From Planctomycetota bacterium (lineage in GTDB: Bacteria > Planctomycetota > Phycisphaerae > Sedimentisphaerales > Anaerohalosphaeraceae), in NCBI GenBank assembly GCA_016873215.1, contig VGXU01000003.1:46340-110339 (forward strand): a stretch of 64,000 nucleotides of DNA. Reading direction: 5' to 3'. Shown piece by piece: positions 25,851 to 34,065 of this stretch; the stretch's first letter is position 1, and each line of letters starts with the position of its first letter. The notes below the pieces were generated by a model. That model saw nothing but the letters and a program-made list of their open reading frames with translations. It did no database searches and was not told where the DNA came from. The position numbers and the translations under genes were made by a program.

Positions 25851-27245
25851 ATGGAATCCGTCACGGGTAAAAAATATCATTTTATCGGAATCGGCGGCAT
25901 CGGAACCAGCGGGCTGGCCAAACTACTGATTAAACACGGGGCTTCAGTCAGCGGCTCGGATATGTCCGAAGGGGCCGTTTTGAACGATCTTATAGGACGC
26001 GGCGTGGCGATCCATCTCGGTCACCGAGCGGAAAATCTGCCCGACGACGTTGACGCGGTCATCATCAGCGCCGCGATCCCCGCCTCCAACCCGGAATTGA
26101 CCCGCGCCGGTGAAAAGGGACTGAAAATCTACAAATACGCCGAGATGCTGGGGAAAGTCTTCGACCAATATGCCGGCATTGCCGTCTGCGGCACCCACGG
26201 CAAAAGCACGACCAGCGCCTGGACGGCGGTTTCGCTTGAAAAAGCGGGGCTGAATCCGAGTTTCATCATCGGGGCCGACATCCCGCAATTAGGCGGCTCC
26301 AGCGGCGCGGGCGGTGCGGAATGGTTTGTGGCCGAGGCCTGTGAATACGACCGCAGTTTTCTGAACCTGCATCCGCGAATTGCCGCGATGCTCAATATCG
26401 AGGCCGACCATTTGGACTATTACCGGGATGAGGACGAGATTGTTGATGCGTTTGCCGATTTTGCCCGGAATATCCGCCCCGACGGCGTATTAGTAGCCAA
26501 CGGGCGAGACCGGAATATCGCGCGGATTCTTCGCCGGCCAGGCCTATCCGCGAAGATTGTCACCTTCGGTCTGGATTTATCCTGCCAATTTACCGCCGTC
26601 AATCCCGAATTGATTGACGGCCTGTACCATTTCGACATTCTTTACAACGGCACATTATTCGGCACAACGCATATTTCTCTGCCGGGGCTGCACAATATTG
26701 AAAACGCCCTGGCGGTCGCGGCGATGCTGACGGAAACGGGTCTGCCGGCGCAGCGGATTTGCGAGCTTTTGCCGGAGTTTACGGGAACGGACCGGCGGCT
26801 GATGTTCAAGGGTAAATTTGGCGGAATCACCGTGATGGACGATTATGCCCATCATCCGACGGAAATCCGGGCCTCACTGGCCGGGATTCGCCAGCAGTAT
26901 CAGCCGCACCGGCTGTGGTGCGTCTTTCAGCCGCATCAATACAGCCGCACCCGTTTTTTACTTGATGATTTCGCCGAAAGCTTTAAGCTGGCGGATATTA
27001 CGATAGTCCCGGAAATTTACTTTGTGCGGGACACCGCCGAAAGCAAAAGCAAAGTCAGCGCCGAGGCGCTTGTCGAACGGATTCGGCAAAGCGGCAGTGA
27101 CGCCTTGTTTATCAATGATTTCGGCGGTATCCTGGAGCATTTACAAAACCATGTAGAACCCGGCGACCTGGTGGTAACGATGGGCGCCGGAACAATTTGG
27201 AAGGTAGCCGATGAATATCTTTGCTGGCTTGGAAAGCATTGTTAA
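25851..27245 (+). CDS. murC: UDP-N-acetylmuramate--L-alanine ligase
   Basis: MurC adds L-Ala to UDP-MurNAc, the first step of peptide stem synthesis. The 464 residues include the nucleotide-binding FIGIGGIGTSGLAKLLI (about 12-28), the ATP loop CGTHGKSTTSAW (about 113-124), LNIEADHLDYY and MDDYAHHPTEI (about 329-339), VFQPHQYSRT. Length is typical. The end overlaps murB by 35 bases, so the two are tightly coupled. This gene shows the organism has the means for peptidoglycan, now accepted for planctomycetes. Confidence 0.98.
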   Translation: MESVTGKKYHFIGIGGIGTSGLAKLLIKHGASVSGSDMSEGAVLNDLIGRGVAIHLGHRAENLPDDVDAVIISAAIPASNPELTRAGEKGLKIYKYAEMLGKVFDQYAGIAVCGTHGKSTTSAWTAVSLEKAGLNPSFIIGADIPQLGGSSGAGGAEWFVAEACEYDRSFLNLHPRIAAMLNIEADHLDYYRDEDEIVDAFADFARNIRPDGVLVANGRDRNIARILRRPGLSAKIVTFGLDLSCQFTAVNPELIDGLYHFDILYNGTLFGTTHISLPGLHNIENALAVAAMLTETGLPAQRICELLPEFTGTDRRLMFKGKFGGITVMDDYAHHPTEIRASLAGIRQQYQPHRLWCVFQPHQYSRTRFLLDDFAESFKLADITIVPEIYFVRDTAESKSKVSAEALVERIRQSGSDALFINDFGGILEHLQNHVEPGDLVVTMGAGTIWKVADEYLCWLGKHC

Positions 27246-28089
27246 AAAAGACTGCTCTTTGGCCGAGTACACATGGTACCGGCTGGGCGGGCCTGTGGAC
27301 TGGCTGATGAGTCCGACCTCTACGGAACAGCTTCAAACGGTGCTGAAACGCTGCTGCGAAAACGATTTGCCCGTCTGGATTCTGGGCAACGGATCCAACC
27401 TGCTGGTCAGCGATGACGGCGTCCGCGGAGCGGTGGTCAAGCTCGGCGGCGAGGCGTTCAGCAAATACGAATTCAAAGAAACGACGCTGACTGCGGGGGC
27501 GGCGGCGGATTTACAAAAATTAGTGCAGGAATCGGTCAAAAAAGGACTGGGCGGGCTGGAATCTCTGGCCGGCATCCCCGGCACCATCGGCGGCGCGGTC
27601 AAAATGAATGCCGGCGGCCGGTTTGGCGACATCGGCACCAGCATTCAGAGCGTATCCGTCATGGACAAACAAGGCACTATCTTCGAAAAAACCAAACCAG
27701 AATTAATTTTCGATTATCGTCAGGTCAACATCACCGCACAGGTCATTTTGGGCGCCACGATGCATCTGACCGAAGACGATCCTGAAGAACTGCTCAAGAC
27801 GGTCAAGGAAGTCTGGATTTACAAGAAAAATACCCAGCCGCTGGATACCCACAATGCCGGGTGCATCTTCAAAAATCCGCGGGGGATGTCGGCAGGCGCC
27901 TTAATCGACCGCGCGGGCCTGAAGAATGAAAAAATCGGCGGCGCCATCGTCAGCGAAAAACACGCGAATTTCATTGTGACCGAAAAAGGCTGCAAGAGCG
28001 CCGACATCAAAGCCCTGATTGGGAAAATCCAGAGCAGAGTCAAAGACCAGTTTGACGTGGATTTGGAACTGGAAATTGAAATCTGGTGA
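27211..28089 (+). CDS. murB: UDP-N-acetylenolpyruvoylglucosamine reductase
   Basis: MurB is the FAD enzyme that reduces enolpyruvyl-UDP-GlcNAc to UDP-MurNAc with NADPH. The 292-residue product contains TWYRLGGPVDWLMSP, the FAD site WILGNGSNLLVSDDGVRGAV (about 50-69), GIPGTIGGAVKMNAGGRFGD (about 121-140) and HNAGCIFKNPRG (about 212-223), where Cys takes the place of the acid catalyst Ser of E. coli MurB, a common variant. Its start lies inside the last 35 bases of murC. Confidence 0.97.
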   Translation: MNIFAGLESIVKKDCSLAEYTWYRLGGPVDWLMSPTSTEQLQTVLKRCCENDLPVWILGNGSNLLVSDDGVRGAVVKLGGEAFSKYEFKETTLTAGAAADLQKLVQESVKKGLGGLESLAGIPGTIGGAVKMNAGGRFGDIGTSIQSVSVMDKQGTIFEKTKPELIFDYRQVNITAQVILGATMHLTEDDPEELLKTVKEVWIYKKNTQPLDTHNAGCIFKNPRGMSAGALIDRAGLKNEKIGGAIVSEKHANFIVTEKGCKSADIKALIGKIQSRVKDQFDVDLELEIEIW

Positions 28090-28097
28090 AAATGAAA

Positions 28098-28125
28098 CCA
28101 CAGATTTCACAGATTTTCACAGATT
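28098..28125. repeat. Three CACAGATT direct repeats
   Basis: CCACAGATT, TCACAGATT and TCACAGATT at about 9-10-nt period, between murB and ddl. A degenerate relative is at 18862-18889. No role is evident. Confidence 0.7.
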
Positions 28126-28136
28126 AAAATATTGGG

Positions 28137-28156
28137 CAGGGTGGGCCACGCCCACG
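28137..28156. repeat. Palindrome just upstream of ddl
   Basis: GTGGGC, CAC, GCCCAC (28141-28155) preceded by CAGG. It ends 6 nt before the ddl ATG, where a ribosome site would be expected, so it could occlude translation start. It resembles the GGGTGGGT palindromes at 22004 and 25791. Confidence 0.55.
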
Positions 28157-28161
28157 CAGTA

Positions 28162-29103
28162 ATGACAAAACAAATAAATGATTTAAAAATTGCGGTGTTG
28201 TGCGGCGGGGTCGGCTCGGAACGCGGGGTCAGTCTGCACAGCGGCGAAAATATCTACAACGCGCTGTGTCGCGGCAAGATGAATGCGATTCTGCACGATT
28301 TGAAACCCGACGCGATGGGGATACTCGACGACACATCCATCGACGTATTTTTTCTGGCTCTGCACGGCCGATTCGGCGAAGACGGTCAATTACAATCCAT
28401 CCTGGAGCAGAAAAAATCAGCCTTTACCGGATCCGGCTCCAAAGCCAGTCAAACGGCGTTTGATAAAATCGCGGCCAAGAAGGTTTTTGCCGCGGCCGGG
28501 CTGCCGCTGGCAAAACAAGTCGTACTGAACGGTTCAGTTTCTTCGAAGGCACTGGCTGAACAATTGAAACGGCTGTCGTCTAAAGTGGTAGTCAAGCCCG
28601 CCTGCGAAGGCAGCAGCGTCGGGGTGGAAATTCACACCGACCCGCAGAAAGCAACGAAGGCCGCGATTCGCTGCCGTCAGCAATTCGGCAACTGTATGGT
28701 GGAAGAATTCATCACGGGACGCGAAATGACCGTCGGTCTGCTGGAAGGCAAGGCCTTGCCGGTACTTGAAATTCGGCCTAAAGCAAAATTTTACGATTAT
28801 CAGGCCAAATACGAGGACGACACGACGGAATATTTATTCGATACGATTTCCGATGCGGCGGTTGTGAAACGGTTGCAGCAGGACGCTGAAAAGGCGTTCG
28901 CGGCGCTGGGATGCCGGCACCTGAGCCGGGCGGATTTTATCCTGACTGAAGATAATACGCCGTATATTCTGGAATTGAACACGCTGCCGGGATTCACGAG
29001 TCATTCACTGCTGCCGATGGCGGCCAAAAAAGCGGGTATCCCGCCCGAAGAATTGTGCAGGCGGATTGCGGAAGCGGCATGGAGAGACAAAGTTAGAAGT
29101 TAG
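28162..29103 (+). CDS. ddl: D-alanine--D-alanine ligase
   Basis: Ddl joins two D-Ala with ATP for the peptidoglycan stem. The protein is an ATP-grasp enzyme: LKIAVLCGGVGSERGVSLHS at the N-terminus, LHGRFGEDGQLQSILE, VVVKPACEGSSVGVEIHTD, the acidic metal site ILELNTLPGFTSHSLLPM (about 280-297). The ATG at 28162 (313 residues) is preferred because the upstream ten codons of the open frame are palindrome sequence. No clear ribosome site precedes it. It follows murB by 72 nt in the partial division/cell-wall cluster. Confidence 0.96.
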   Translation: MTKQINDLKIAVLCGGVGSERGVSLHSGENIYNALCRGKMNAILHDLKPDAMGILDDTSIDVFFLALHGRFGEDGQLQSILEQKKSAFTGSGSKASQTAFDKIAAKKVFAAAGLPLAKQVVLNGSVSSKALAEQLKRLSSKVVVKPACEGSSVGVEIHTDPQKATKAAIRCRQQFGNCMVEEFITGREMTVGLLEGKALPVLEIRPKAKFYDYQAKYEDDTTEYLFDTISDAAVVKRLQQDAEKAFAALGCRHLSRADFILTEDNTPYILELNTLPGFTSHSLLPMAAKKAGIPPEELCRRIAEAAWRDKVRS

Positions 29104-29154
29104 AACCCAAAAGTCAAAATGATGGAATCCGCCGAGGGCGGATGACTTTTCAAT

Positions 29155-30108
29155 ATGGCCAGGAAAAAACTTAAAATCAGAAAAACAAAAAGCGGCAAAA
29201 GCTGGCGCCAGTGGTTTTCGTGGGGCAGCCGAAGCCAGAAACGCTCGTCCCGGACTGAGCAGAAAGAAAAACTCGGCCGACGGATTAAAATCGCGGCGCT
29301 GAGTATTTTTCTGCCGCTGCTGCCGGCGGCGATTGTGGCGGGATTTTTCTATATGGAAAAACACGTCGATGCGCAGCAGCAGGCCGAGCCTCCAACGGGG
29401 CCGCTGGTCTTTGTCCGGGGACAGACGGAAACCATTGTTCCCGGAACGAATTACAAGCTGAACAAGGAAACCGCAAAAACCATCGCTGAAGAACTGGCTT
29501 CCAAAGCATGGCTGTACGATATCCAGGTGCAGACCAAACGTGAAAAAGTGCTGGTGTACGCGCAATACCGCCTCCCGACAGCGTTCATCAAAGATGCCAA
29601 AGGAAAGAGTTTGTATATCGGATTGCCGGCCAAAAATGACCCGCTGGGAGGAAATGAAAACGCGGTATTCGTCTCGGATTACACGGTGGACACACCGCCG
29701 CTGATTGAAGTGGCCGGATTCTCGGACAAAGACACTCCCATCGTCGGCAAGGCGTGGCATGCTCCTGACGTCGCCGCGGCACTGACACTCCTGACTAAAC
29801 TGACGGATTACGGCAAAACCATTTGCCCTCATAAACCGTTAGTCAATGAAATCGCCTCGATTGACATCACCAATTTCAACGGGCGAAAAAAGATGCTGGA
29901 TTCTCACATCACCCTGATTCTCAGGGATGGAACCCCGGTATTCTGGGGCGCGGCATACGGGCAAGCCAGCCGGCAGCTTGAAGCGCCGGAAGAGGAAAAA
30001 CTCAACAAGCTATACACGTTCTATCAGGAGCGCAAATATACGCTGATGGGGCAGCCCAAATTCATCGACCTTCGTATGCCGCTAATGGGCATCCCCCGAC
30101 CGCAGTAG
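29155..30108 (+). CDS. ftsQ: FtsQ/DivIB-like division protein
   Basis: A 317-residue bitopic protein in the place where ftsQ normally follows ddl. A basic cytoplasmic N-terminus (about 1-42, KKLKIRKTKSGKSWRQW) is followed by one membrane helix (about 45-67) and an extracytoplasmic domain. The C-terminal part (DGTPVFWGAAYG, KLNKLYTFYQER, KFIDLRMPL) matches the pattern of FtsQ proteins. The POTRA part is divergent. FtsQ connects FtsB/L to the divisome. Here ftsA and ftsZ do not follow, in line with the loss of FtsZ in planctomycetes. Assignment rests on context plus weak motifs. Confidence 0.65.
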   Translation: MARKKLKIRKTKSGKSWRQWFSWGSRSQKRSSRTEQKEKLGRRIKIAALSIFLPLLPAAIVAGFFYMEKHVDAQQQAEPPTGPLVFVRGQTETIVPGTNYKLNKETAKTIAEELASKAWLYDIQVQTKREKVLVYAQYRLPTAFIKDAKGKSLYIGLPAKNDPLGGNENAVFVSDYTVDTPPLIEVAGFSDKDTPIVGKAWHAPDVAAALTLLTKLTDYGKTICPHKPLVNEIASIDITNFNGRKKMLDSHITLILRDGTPVFWGAAYGQASRQLEAPEEEKLNKLYTFYQERKYTLMGQPKFIDLRMPLMGIPRPQ

Positions 30109-30126
30109 CCGTCGCACATATCATTT

Positions 30127-30777
30127 TTACAAATGCAATCTGTTTTCCTGTCGATAAAAGACATACGATAAAAACACCGAAATCAATACCGCCGAAAGAA
30201 CCGGTACAATTATAAATAAAACGGGGTGGTAAATCATCATACCGCCAAACAGCATCACGGCGGCAGCCAGTTTAAATAATACTGCACTGCACAGGTGTGT
30301 TTTTCGCCAGACTCTTTCATTGCTCAGTGTCCAGGGCGTGCGGATACCGATAAACCAGTTGGGACCGACCTTTTCCATAATACAGCCCAGTCCGAAAAAT
30401 AAAATACTCAACAGCACCGGCATCATGAAATTAATACGAATCTTGATTCCCAGATTCCACGCAATAATAAACACCTGCACGGCAAAAAGAAATGCCAGCA
30501 GCAGGAATAAAAAGGTATCGTTGAATACACGAAACCGTCGGAAATTTTTCTGAAGTGGATCGACATGACTTAACCCCGCAAAAAGCAGCACTACAAAAAC
30601 AGAAATTGCGGGAATCATAAACACGCAGATGTTCTTTGACATGTGACCATCCACCTGCCCCCGTGCATTCCAGTGGGACGCCATCCAATGCGGCAGTTTC
30701 GGATAATAATAAACGCTGAAACCAAACATACAGAGAATAAAAAGAACCATCATGATAGTCGTAAAGCGAATTTTCAT
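30127..30777 (-). CDS. SdpI/DUF1648 family membrane protein
   Basis: A 216-residue polytopic protein with about six hydrophobic segments. The N-terminal YYPKLPHWMASHWNARGQVD is DUF1648-like and the central PNWFIGIRTPWTLSNERVWR is the signature of SdpI-type proteins; SdpI of Bacillus gives immunity to a killing toxin. Here no toxin gene is adjacent. It overlaps the upstream HAAS gene by 4 nt (ATGA), and PadR lies just before that, so the three form one regulated unit. Confidence 0.85.
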   Translation of the reverse strand: MKIRFTTIMMVLFILCMFGFSVYYYPKLPHWMASHWNARGQVDGHMSKNICVFMIPAISVFVVLLFAGLSHVDPLQKNFRRFRVFNDTFLFLLLAFLFAVQVFIIAWNLGIKIRINFMMPVLLSILFFGLGCIMEKVGPNWFIGIRTPWTLSNERVWRKTHLCSAVLFKLAAAVMLFGGMMIYHPVLFIIVPVLSAVLISVFLSYVFYRQENRLHL

Positions 30778-31505
30778 TTTTGAACCTCCTTTTGAAGAAT
30801 ATAATAACAGGGCTTTCGTCCCAGTATCATTACATCACCGCTGATCCATTCAAAGAACAAATAGTCCCGGCCATCCATTCGGCGTATGTAATATTTGGAG
30901 TGGGTTTTATCACCGCGGCAATAAATGTCACCCTTGGTCCAATAACACCAACCTGACTCTGTGGTTCCATCCTCATTAAAGACCATTTGCTTGAGAAACA
31001 AATTCCCTTTCCAGTGTTTTTGCCCGGGGACAAAGTCTTCCGGGCGGTCAACAAAATCCACCGAAATCCACTTACCGACCAGATTCGGGTCATTGACGAA
31101 CGGCGGCACCCAGGCATCCTGCGATTCCTGATAAGGCCCGACGGTCGCCCCCATCCCGATATGCATGACCACCGCACCGAACAAGACCAGCAGATAGAAC
31201 ACCGTCGCCAGGCGATTGAGAAAAATAAGACCTTTGTGCGGAACATATTTCATTCCCCGGGATACCGCTTTTGAAGTCAGCAATTCGGCATAATCTTCCG
31301 CCGGGCCCATATCGGCTATAATCGCTTCAAATCGCTCGCGATTTTTCCGCTCTGGACTTAATTCCGCATAACGCCGATCCAGATGTTCCTCCACGTCATT
31401 GAGGATATTCTGACGCGCGGTTTTATCCGTCATTATCAGTGCCGCTTCCACCTGGCACAGATAGCCCTCTTTCATGTCCTGCCACAATTTATCCGTGTTT
31501 TCCAT
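30774..31505 (-). CDS. HAAS-domain membrane protein with C-terminal BlaR1-like sensor-type domain
   Basis: The first about 75 residues (LCQVEAALIMTDKTARQNIL, VEEHLDRRYAELSP) are a HAAS domain, a helical module usually encoded beside PadR regulators. One membrane helix (about 96-117) follows. The C-terminal part, with GKWISVDFVDRPEDFVPGQK, WTKGDIYCRGDKTHSKYYI and YLFFEWISGDVMILGRKP, is a beta-rich domain of a type also found attached to BlaR1-like proteins in planctomycetes. It overlaps padR by one base (TAATG type) and the SdpI-like gene by four. Role as a membrane signalling partner is inferred. Confidence 0.75.
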   Translation of the reverse strand: MENTDKLWQDMKEGYLCQVEAALIMTDKTARQNILNDVEEHLDRRYAELSPERKNRERFEAIIADMGPAEDYAELLTSKAVSRGMKYVPHKGLIFLNRLATVFYLLVLFGAVVMHIGMGATVGPYQESQDAWVPPFVNDPNLVGKWISVDFVDRPEDFVPGQKHWKGNLFLKQMVFNEDGTTESGWCYWTKGDIYCRGDKTHSKYYIRRMDGRDYLFFEWISGDVMILGRKPCYYILQKEVQK

Positions 31506-31837
31506 TATTGTTCTCCTCGGATCTGTCGAACTGTATCGATCAATTCGTCCCAGTGGTGATTCATTTGTTCCAACGCCTCGCGGCCGGCGGAGGTGATGCT
31601 GAAATATTTTCTGGGCGGGCCGTCTCGGCTGGGCTGGCTTTCCGAAGTGATAAGCCCATCCATTCCAAGGCGCTGCAAAATCGGATAGACGTTGCCTTCA
31701 CGAATTGTCAGGCCTTTGTGATTTTTGAGTGATTGAACAATCTCATAGCCGTGCGAGCGACGGTGGGATAATAAATTCAAAATCACAAAATCCAAAATCC
31801 CCTTTCGCATCTGGATTTGCCAGTTTTGAGTGTCCAA
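31505..31837 (-). CDS. PadR family transcriptional regulator
   Basis: A 110-residue winged-helix regulator: MRKGILDFVILNLLSHRRSH (helices 1-2), then GYEIVQSLKN, LTIREGNVYPILQRLGMDGL and the wing PSRDGPPRKYFSITSAGREA. It is a short, subfamily-2 PadR with a single C-terminal dimer helix. It heads the unit PadR-HAAS-SdpI. Two direct repeats in its upstream region (31896-31920) are a candidate operator, as PadR proteins commonly repress their own operons. Confidence 0.93.
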   Translation of the reverse strand: MDTQNWQIQMRKGILDFVILNLLSHRRSHGYEIVQSLKNHKGLTIREGNVYPILQRLGMDGLITSESQPSRDGPPRKYFSITSAGREALEQMNHHWDELIDTVRQIRGEQ

Positions 31838-31895
31838 AGAGATACTCCTTAAATTTCCAATTACCGCCTCAAATCACATTTCATCGTTTCATTTC

Positions 31896-31920
31896 ACATT
31901 ATACTACTATACATTATACT
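31896..31920 (-). promoter_or_regulatory. Candidate padR promoter/operator (direct repeats)
   Basis: AGTATAATGT occurs twice, 15 bp apart (minus strand), each containing TATAAT, about 60-83 nt upstream of padR. Repeated sites overlapping a -10 box would suit repression by PadR. A good -35 box at proper spacing is not obvious. Confidence 0.4.
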
Positions 31921-31988
31921 GGAATGCAAGAAAAAAATGTGATTTTTACGAAAAATTTTTACTTATTTTAATATAAAGACTTAGGAGT

Positions 31989-32213
31989 CTAAATGTGCTT
32001 ACCGAAAAGACCGGGGAGGTTATTTTTCACCCAGTTCCAGTTGAGGATCAGATGGATGACGGCCAATGTTAAAAGTGTCCTGCCGCACCAGATATGAACC
32101 GAAAAAAACATCCTGGCGGAAATGACATCACGAAAAACCACCGTACACAACTGCGCAATAAATGCCGCCGCCAGCAAGATATTAACCCACAAAATCCATT
32201 GTGATTTTTTCAT
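31989..32213 (-). CDS. Small DUF4405-like membrane protein
   Basis: The start at 32213 (MKKSQWILWVNILLAAAFIA) has GGAGG 5 nt upstream; 74 residues. Two membrane helices with HIWCGRTLLTLAVIHLILNW and W..N: two His spaced on the second helix fit the DUF4405/cytochrome b561-like pattern that binds haem. It follows the DUF4832 gene with a 14-nt gap on the same strand. Electron-transfer role is inferred only from the family. Confidence 0.7.
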   Translation of the reverse strand: MKKSQWILWVNILLAAAFIAQLCTVVFRDVISARMFFSVHIWCGRTLLTLAVIHLILNWNWVKNNLPGLFGKHI

Positions 32214-32227
32214 AAGACCTCCCTGAA

Positions 32228-33586
32228 TCAACGTCGTTTGACCGTTATTTGAATTTTAGGTTTTGGCATCTCCATTCCACGAACCAAAACATTTGTGCCG
32301 GTGTTTTCATCCCAGACATTTGTGTTGGCCAGGCGAATCGCATAACGCGGGTCGTCCCGCAGAACGGGGGTCGGGTCGGGCAAACGCAATTCCAACTGAC
32401 AGGTTCTGCCGAGAAATTCGTCCGGGATTTTTAACTTCGTTTGAATCACAATCGGCTTTCCCGGAAGCCAGAATCGCGGGTCTTCATCCAGAGTCTGAAT
32501 CAGCACTTTCTTTTCACTGCGAAGAATCAATTCCACGAGGCGTGAATTAAACGGCGACGCAAAACCCGTATTATCCAGCCGGATTTCAACATCAAAATAG
32601 CTCTGATTCCGGTCGTCCTGCAATATTTCACCAATCGATATATTTCGCACGACAAACCGATAGCCCAGACGCCGTTCAATTTCATCGAGGCATCCGTTTT
32701 TTTGCCAGCGGTCGCGTACCTGCGGATGGTAGTCCCAGTTCAGCCATGAGCAATGCAGGTCGCTCATTTCATCGAGAGCGTTGGCACATTGCCCGATGGA
32801 ATGCAGCCTGCAGGTTTCACCGCCAAAGGGAGTAAAACGAGTTTCAGAGCCGATGTATTGGATCCATGCCCAGCGTGGTTTTTGAGGGGTATAGGTTCCG
32901 ACGTCGTCGTCATTGGAAAGAAAACAATCGTTGTGAAAACCAATGCGAGAGATAGACGAACCGTTAAAAGCTTCTTTTTCAGAAAGCATTTTGTTGTCGA
33001 AAAGGTCAAGTTTGTATTTCGGCGTTCGCAGTACGAGCATCCTGTCGCGCGGCACGGCCTCCAGCAGGCGGTCGAGGATAAGACGGCGGTTTTGCAGTGT
33101 ATCCGGGCCTGCCTGCCAACTGTGCCACTCCCCCCAGGGGCCGATAAAGCCCGCTTTGACCAGGTAAATGACATCGGCGTTTTCGCGAAAAATCGGCTTG
33201 AGCTGATCGATGTGGCGAAGAATCATGTCCAAGGAGGCATCCGGGTCACCGATTTTATCGCTATAGGACATACAAAAGATGACTTTCAGTCCGGCCTGGC
33301 GGGCACGATAAAAACCCCAGTCAATCTTGTGCAGGAATTCTTTGGTCAGCTCTTTATCACGAAATTCATTAGCCTCGACTTTACCGTAAATGAGGGTGAT
33401 ATAACGCTTACGCAAGTCTTCGAGCGGCTTGAGCTGGTCAATTTTATTGAGTACCCCATAATGGTAAAAACCCCGCTCGGGATTGGCGAATCGCTCCTGC
33501 GTCTCCTCAAAGGCAACGGTGCGGTCGGCCCGCGAAAGGATAACAAACCCCAAAAACATAATTCCGACAAGAACCTGTGTTCGCAT
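32228..33586 (-). CDS. Exported DUF4874/DUF4832 protein
   Basis: A 452-residue protein with a signal peptide (MRTQVLVGIMFLGFVILSRA). The N-terminal part (ERFANPERGFYHYGVLN, then LKVIFCMSYSD, KAGFIGPWGEWHSWQAG) matches DUF4874 and the C-terminal part (WNWDYHPQVRDRW-like, GYRFVVRNISIG, LDNTGFASPFNSRLVELI) matches DUF4832. The pair looks like a TIM-barrel glycoside-hydrolase fold with a beta-sandwich, often found in carbohydrate-degrading bacteria. Activity is unknown. It lies downstream of the YkgJ and GH18 genes on the same strand. Confidence 0.82.
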   Translation of the reverse strand: MRTQVLVGIMFLGFVILSRADRTVAFEETQERFANPERGFYHYGVLNKIDQLKPLEDLRKRYITLIYGKVEANEFRDKELTKEFLHKIDWGFYRARQAGLKVIFCMSYSDKIGDPDASLDMILRHIDQLKPIFRENADVIYLVKAGFIGPWGEWHSWQAGPDTLQNRRLILDRLLEAVPRDRMLVLRTPKYKLDLFDNKMLSEKEAFNGSSISRIGFHNDCFLSNDDDVGTYTPQKPRWAWIQYIGSETRFTPFGGETCRLHSIGQCANALDEMSDLHCSWLNWDYHPQVRDRWQKNGCLDEIERRLGYRFVVRNISIGEILQDDRNQSYFDVEIRLDNTGFASPFNSRLVELILRSEKKVLIQTLDEDPRFWLPGKPIVIQTKLKIPDEFLGRTCQLELRLPDPTPVLRDDPRYAIRLANTNVWDENTGTNVLVRGMEMPKPKIQITVKRR

Positions 33587-33596
33587 TTTTGTTTTC

Positions 33597-34043
33597 CTAT
33601 TCCGCGGCGGCCTGATTCAAGGCCGTCTTTAAATCAAGATACCGATAAGATAGACTTTCCTGCAAGCAAATTTGTTTCATCCGACGTATCATTTTTTCAC
33701 TTAATTCGCCCTGCAAATCCGCATTGCCAGTACAATTAAAAATCCGGCATCCCGCGAATCGCCACGGATAGACGGAACACTTGCCGTCTTTGCAGTAGGG
33801 GCATACGCCGGTCTTCATCGGCAGGATGGGAATTTTGTTTTTCGCCAGCACGGCCCTGAAATACAGCAACTCCGGTGTCGTGATATACAGCTTATGGCCA
33901 AAGGATTCAAAATCGCAGCATTTTCCGCAGGCTTTGCACTTGTCCGGCGTTTGTAAAAGTTCCGCCTCAAGCGATAAATAAATCCGCTCCACCGCCTCAA
34001 CAACCGCTTGCTCTGTTCGCGGCCCTTTTTGGGCTTTATCCAT
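33597..34043 (-). CDS. YkgJ family cysteine-cluster protein (first of two)
   Basis: A 148-residue cytoplasmic protein with the YkgJ pattern CKACGKCC (about 38-45), CPYCKDGKCSVYPWRFAGCR (about 83-102) and FNCTG. The eight or so cysteines should hold an Fe-S cluster or zinc. Role unknown. It is 22 nt downstream of the GH18 gene, on whose other side a second YkgJ gene lies. Confidence 0.88.
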   Translation of the reverse strand: MDKAQKGPRTEQAVVEAVERIYLSLEAELLQTPDKCKACGKCCDFESFGHKLYITTPELLYFRAVLAKNKIPILPMKTGVCPYCKDGKCSVYPWRFAGCRIFNCTGNADLQGELSEKMIRRMKQICLQESLSYRYLDLKTALNQAAAE

Positions 34044-34065
34044 TCGGGCATCCTTCTTTCTTTAT

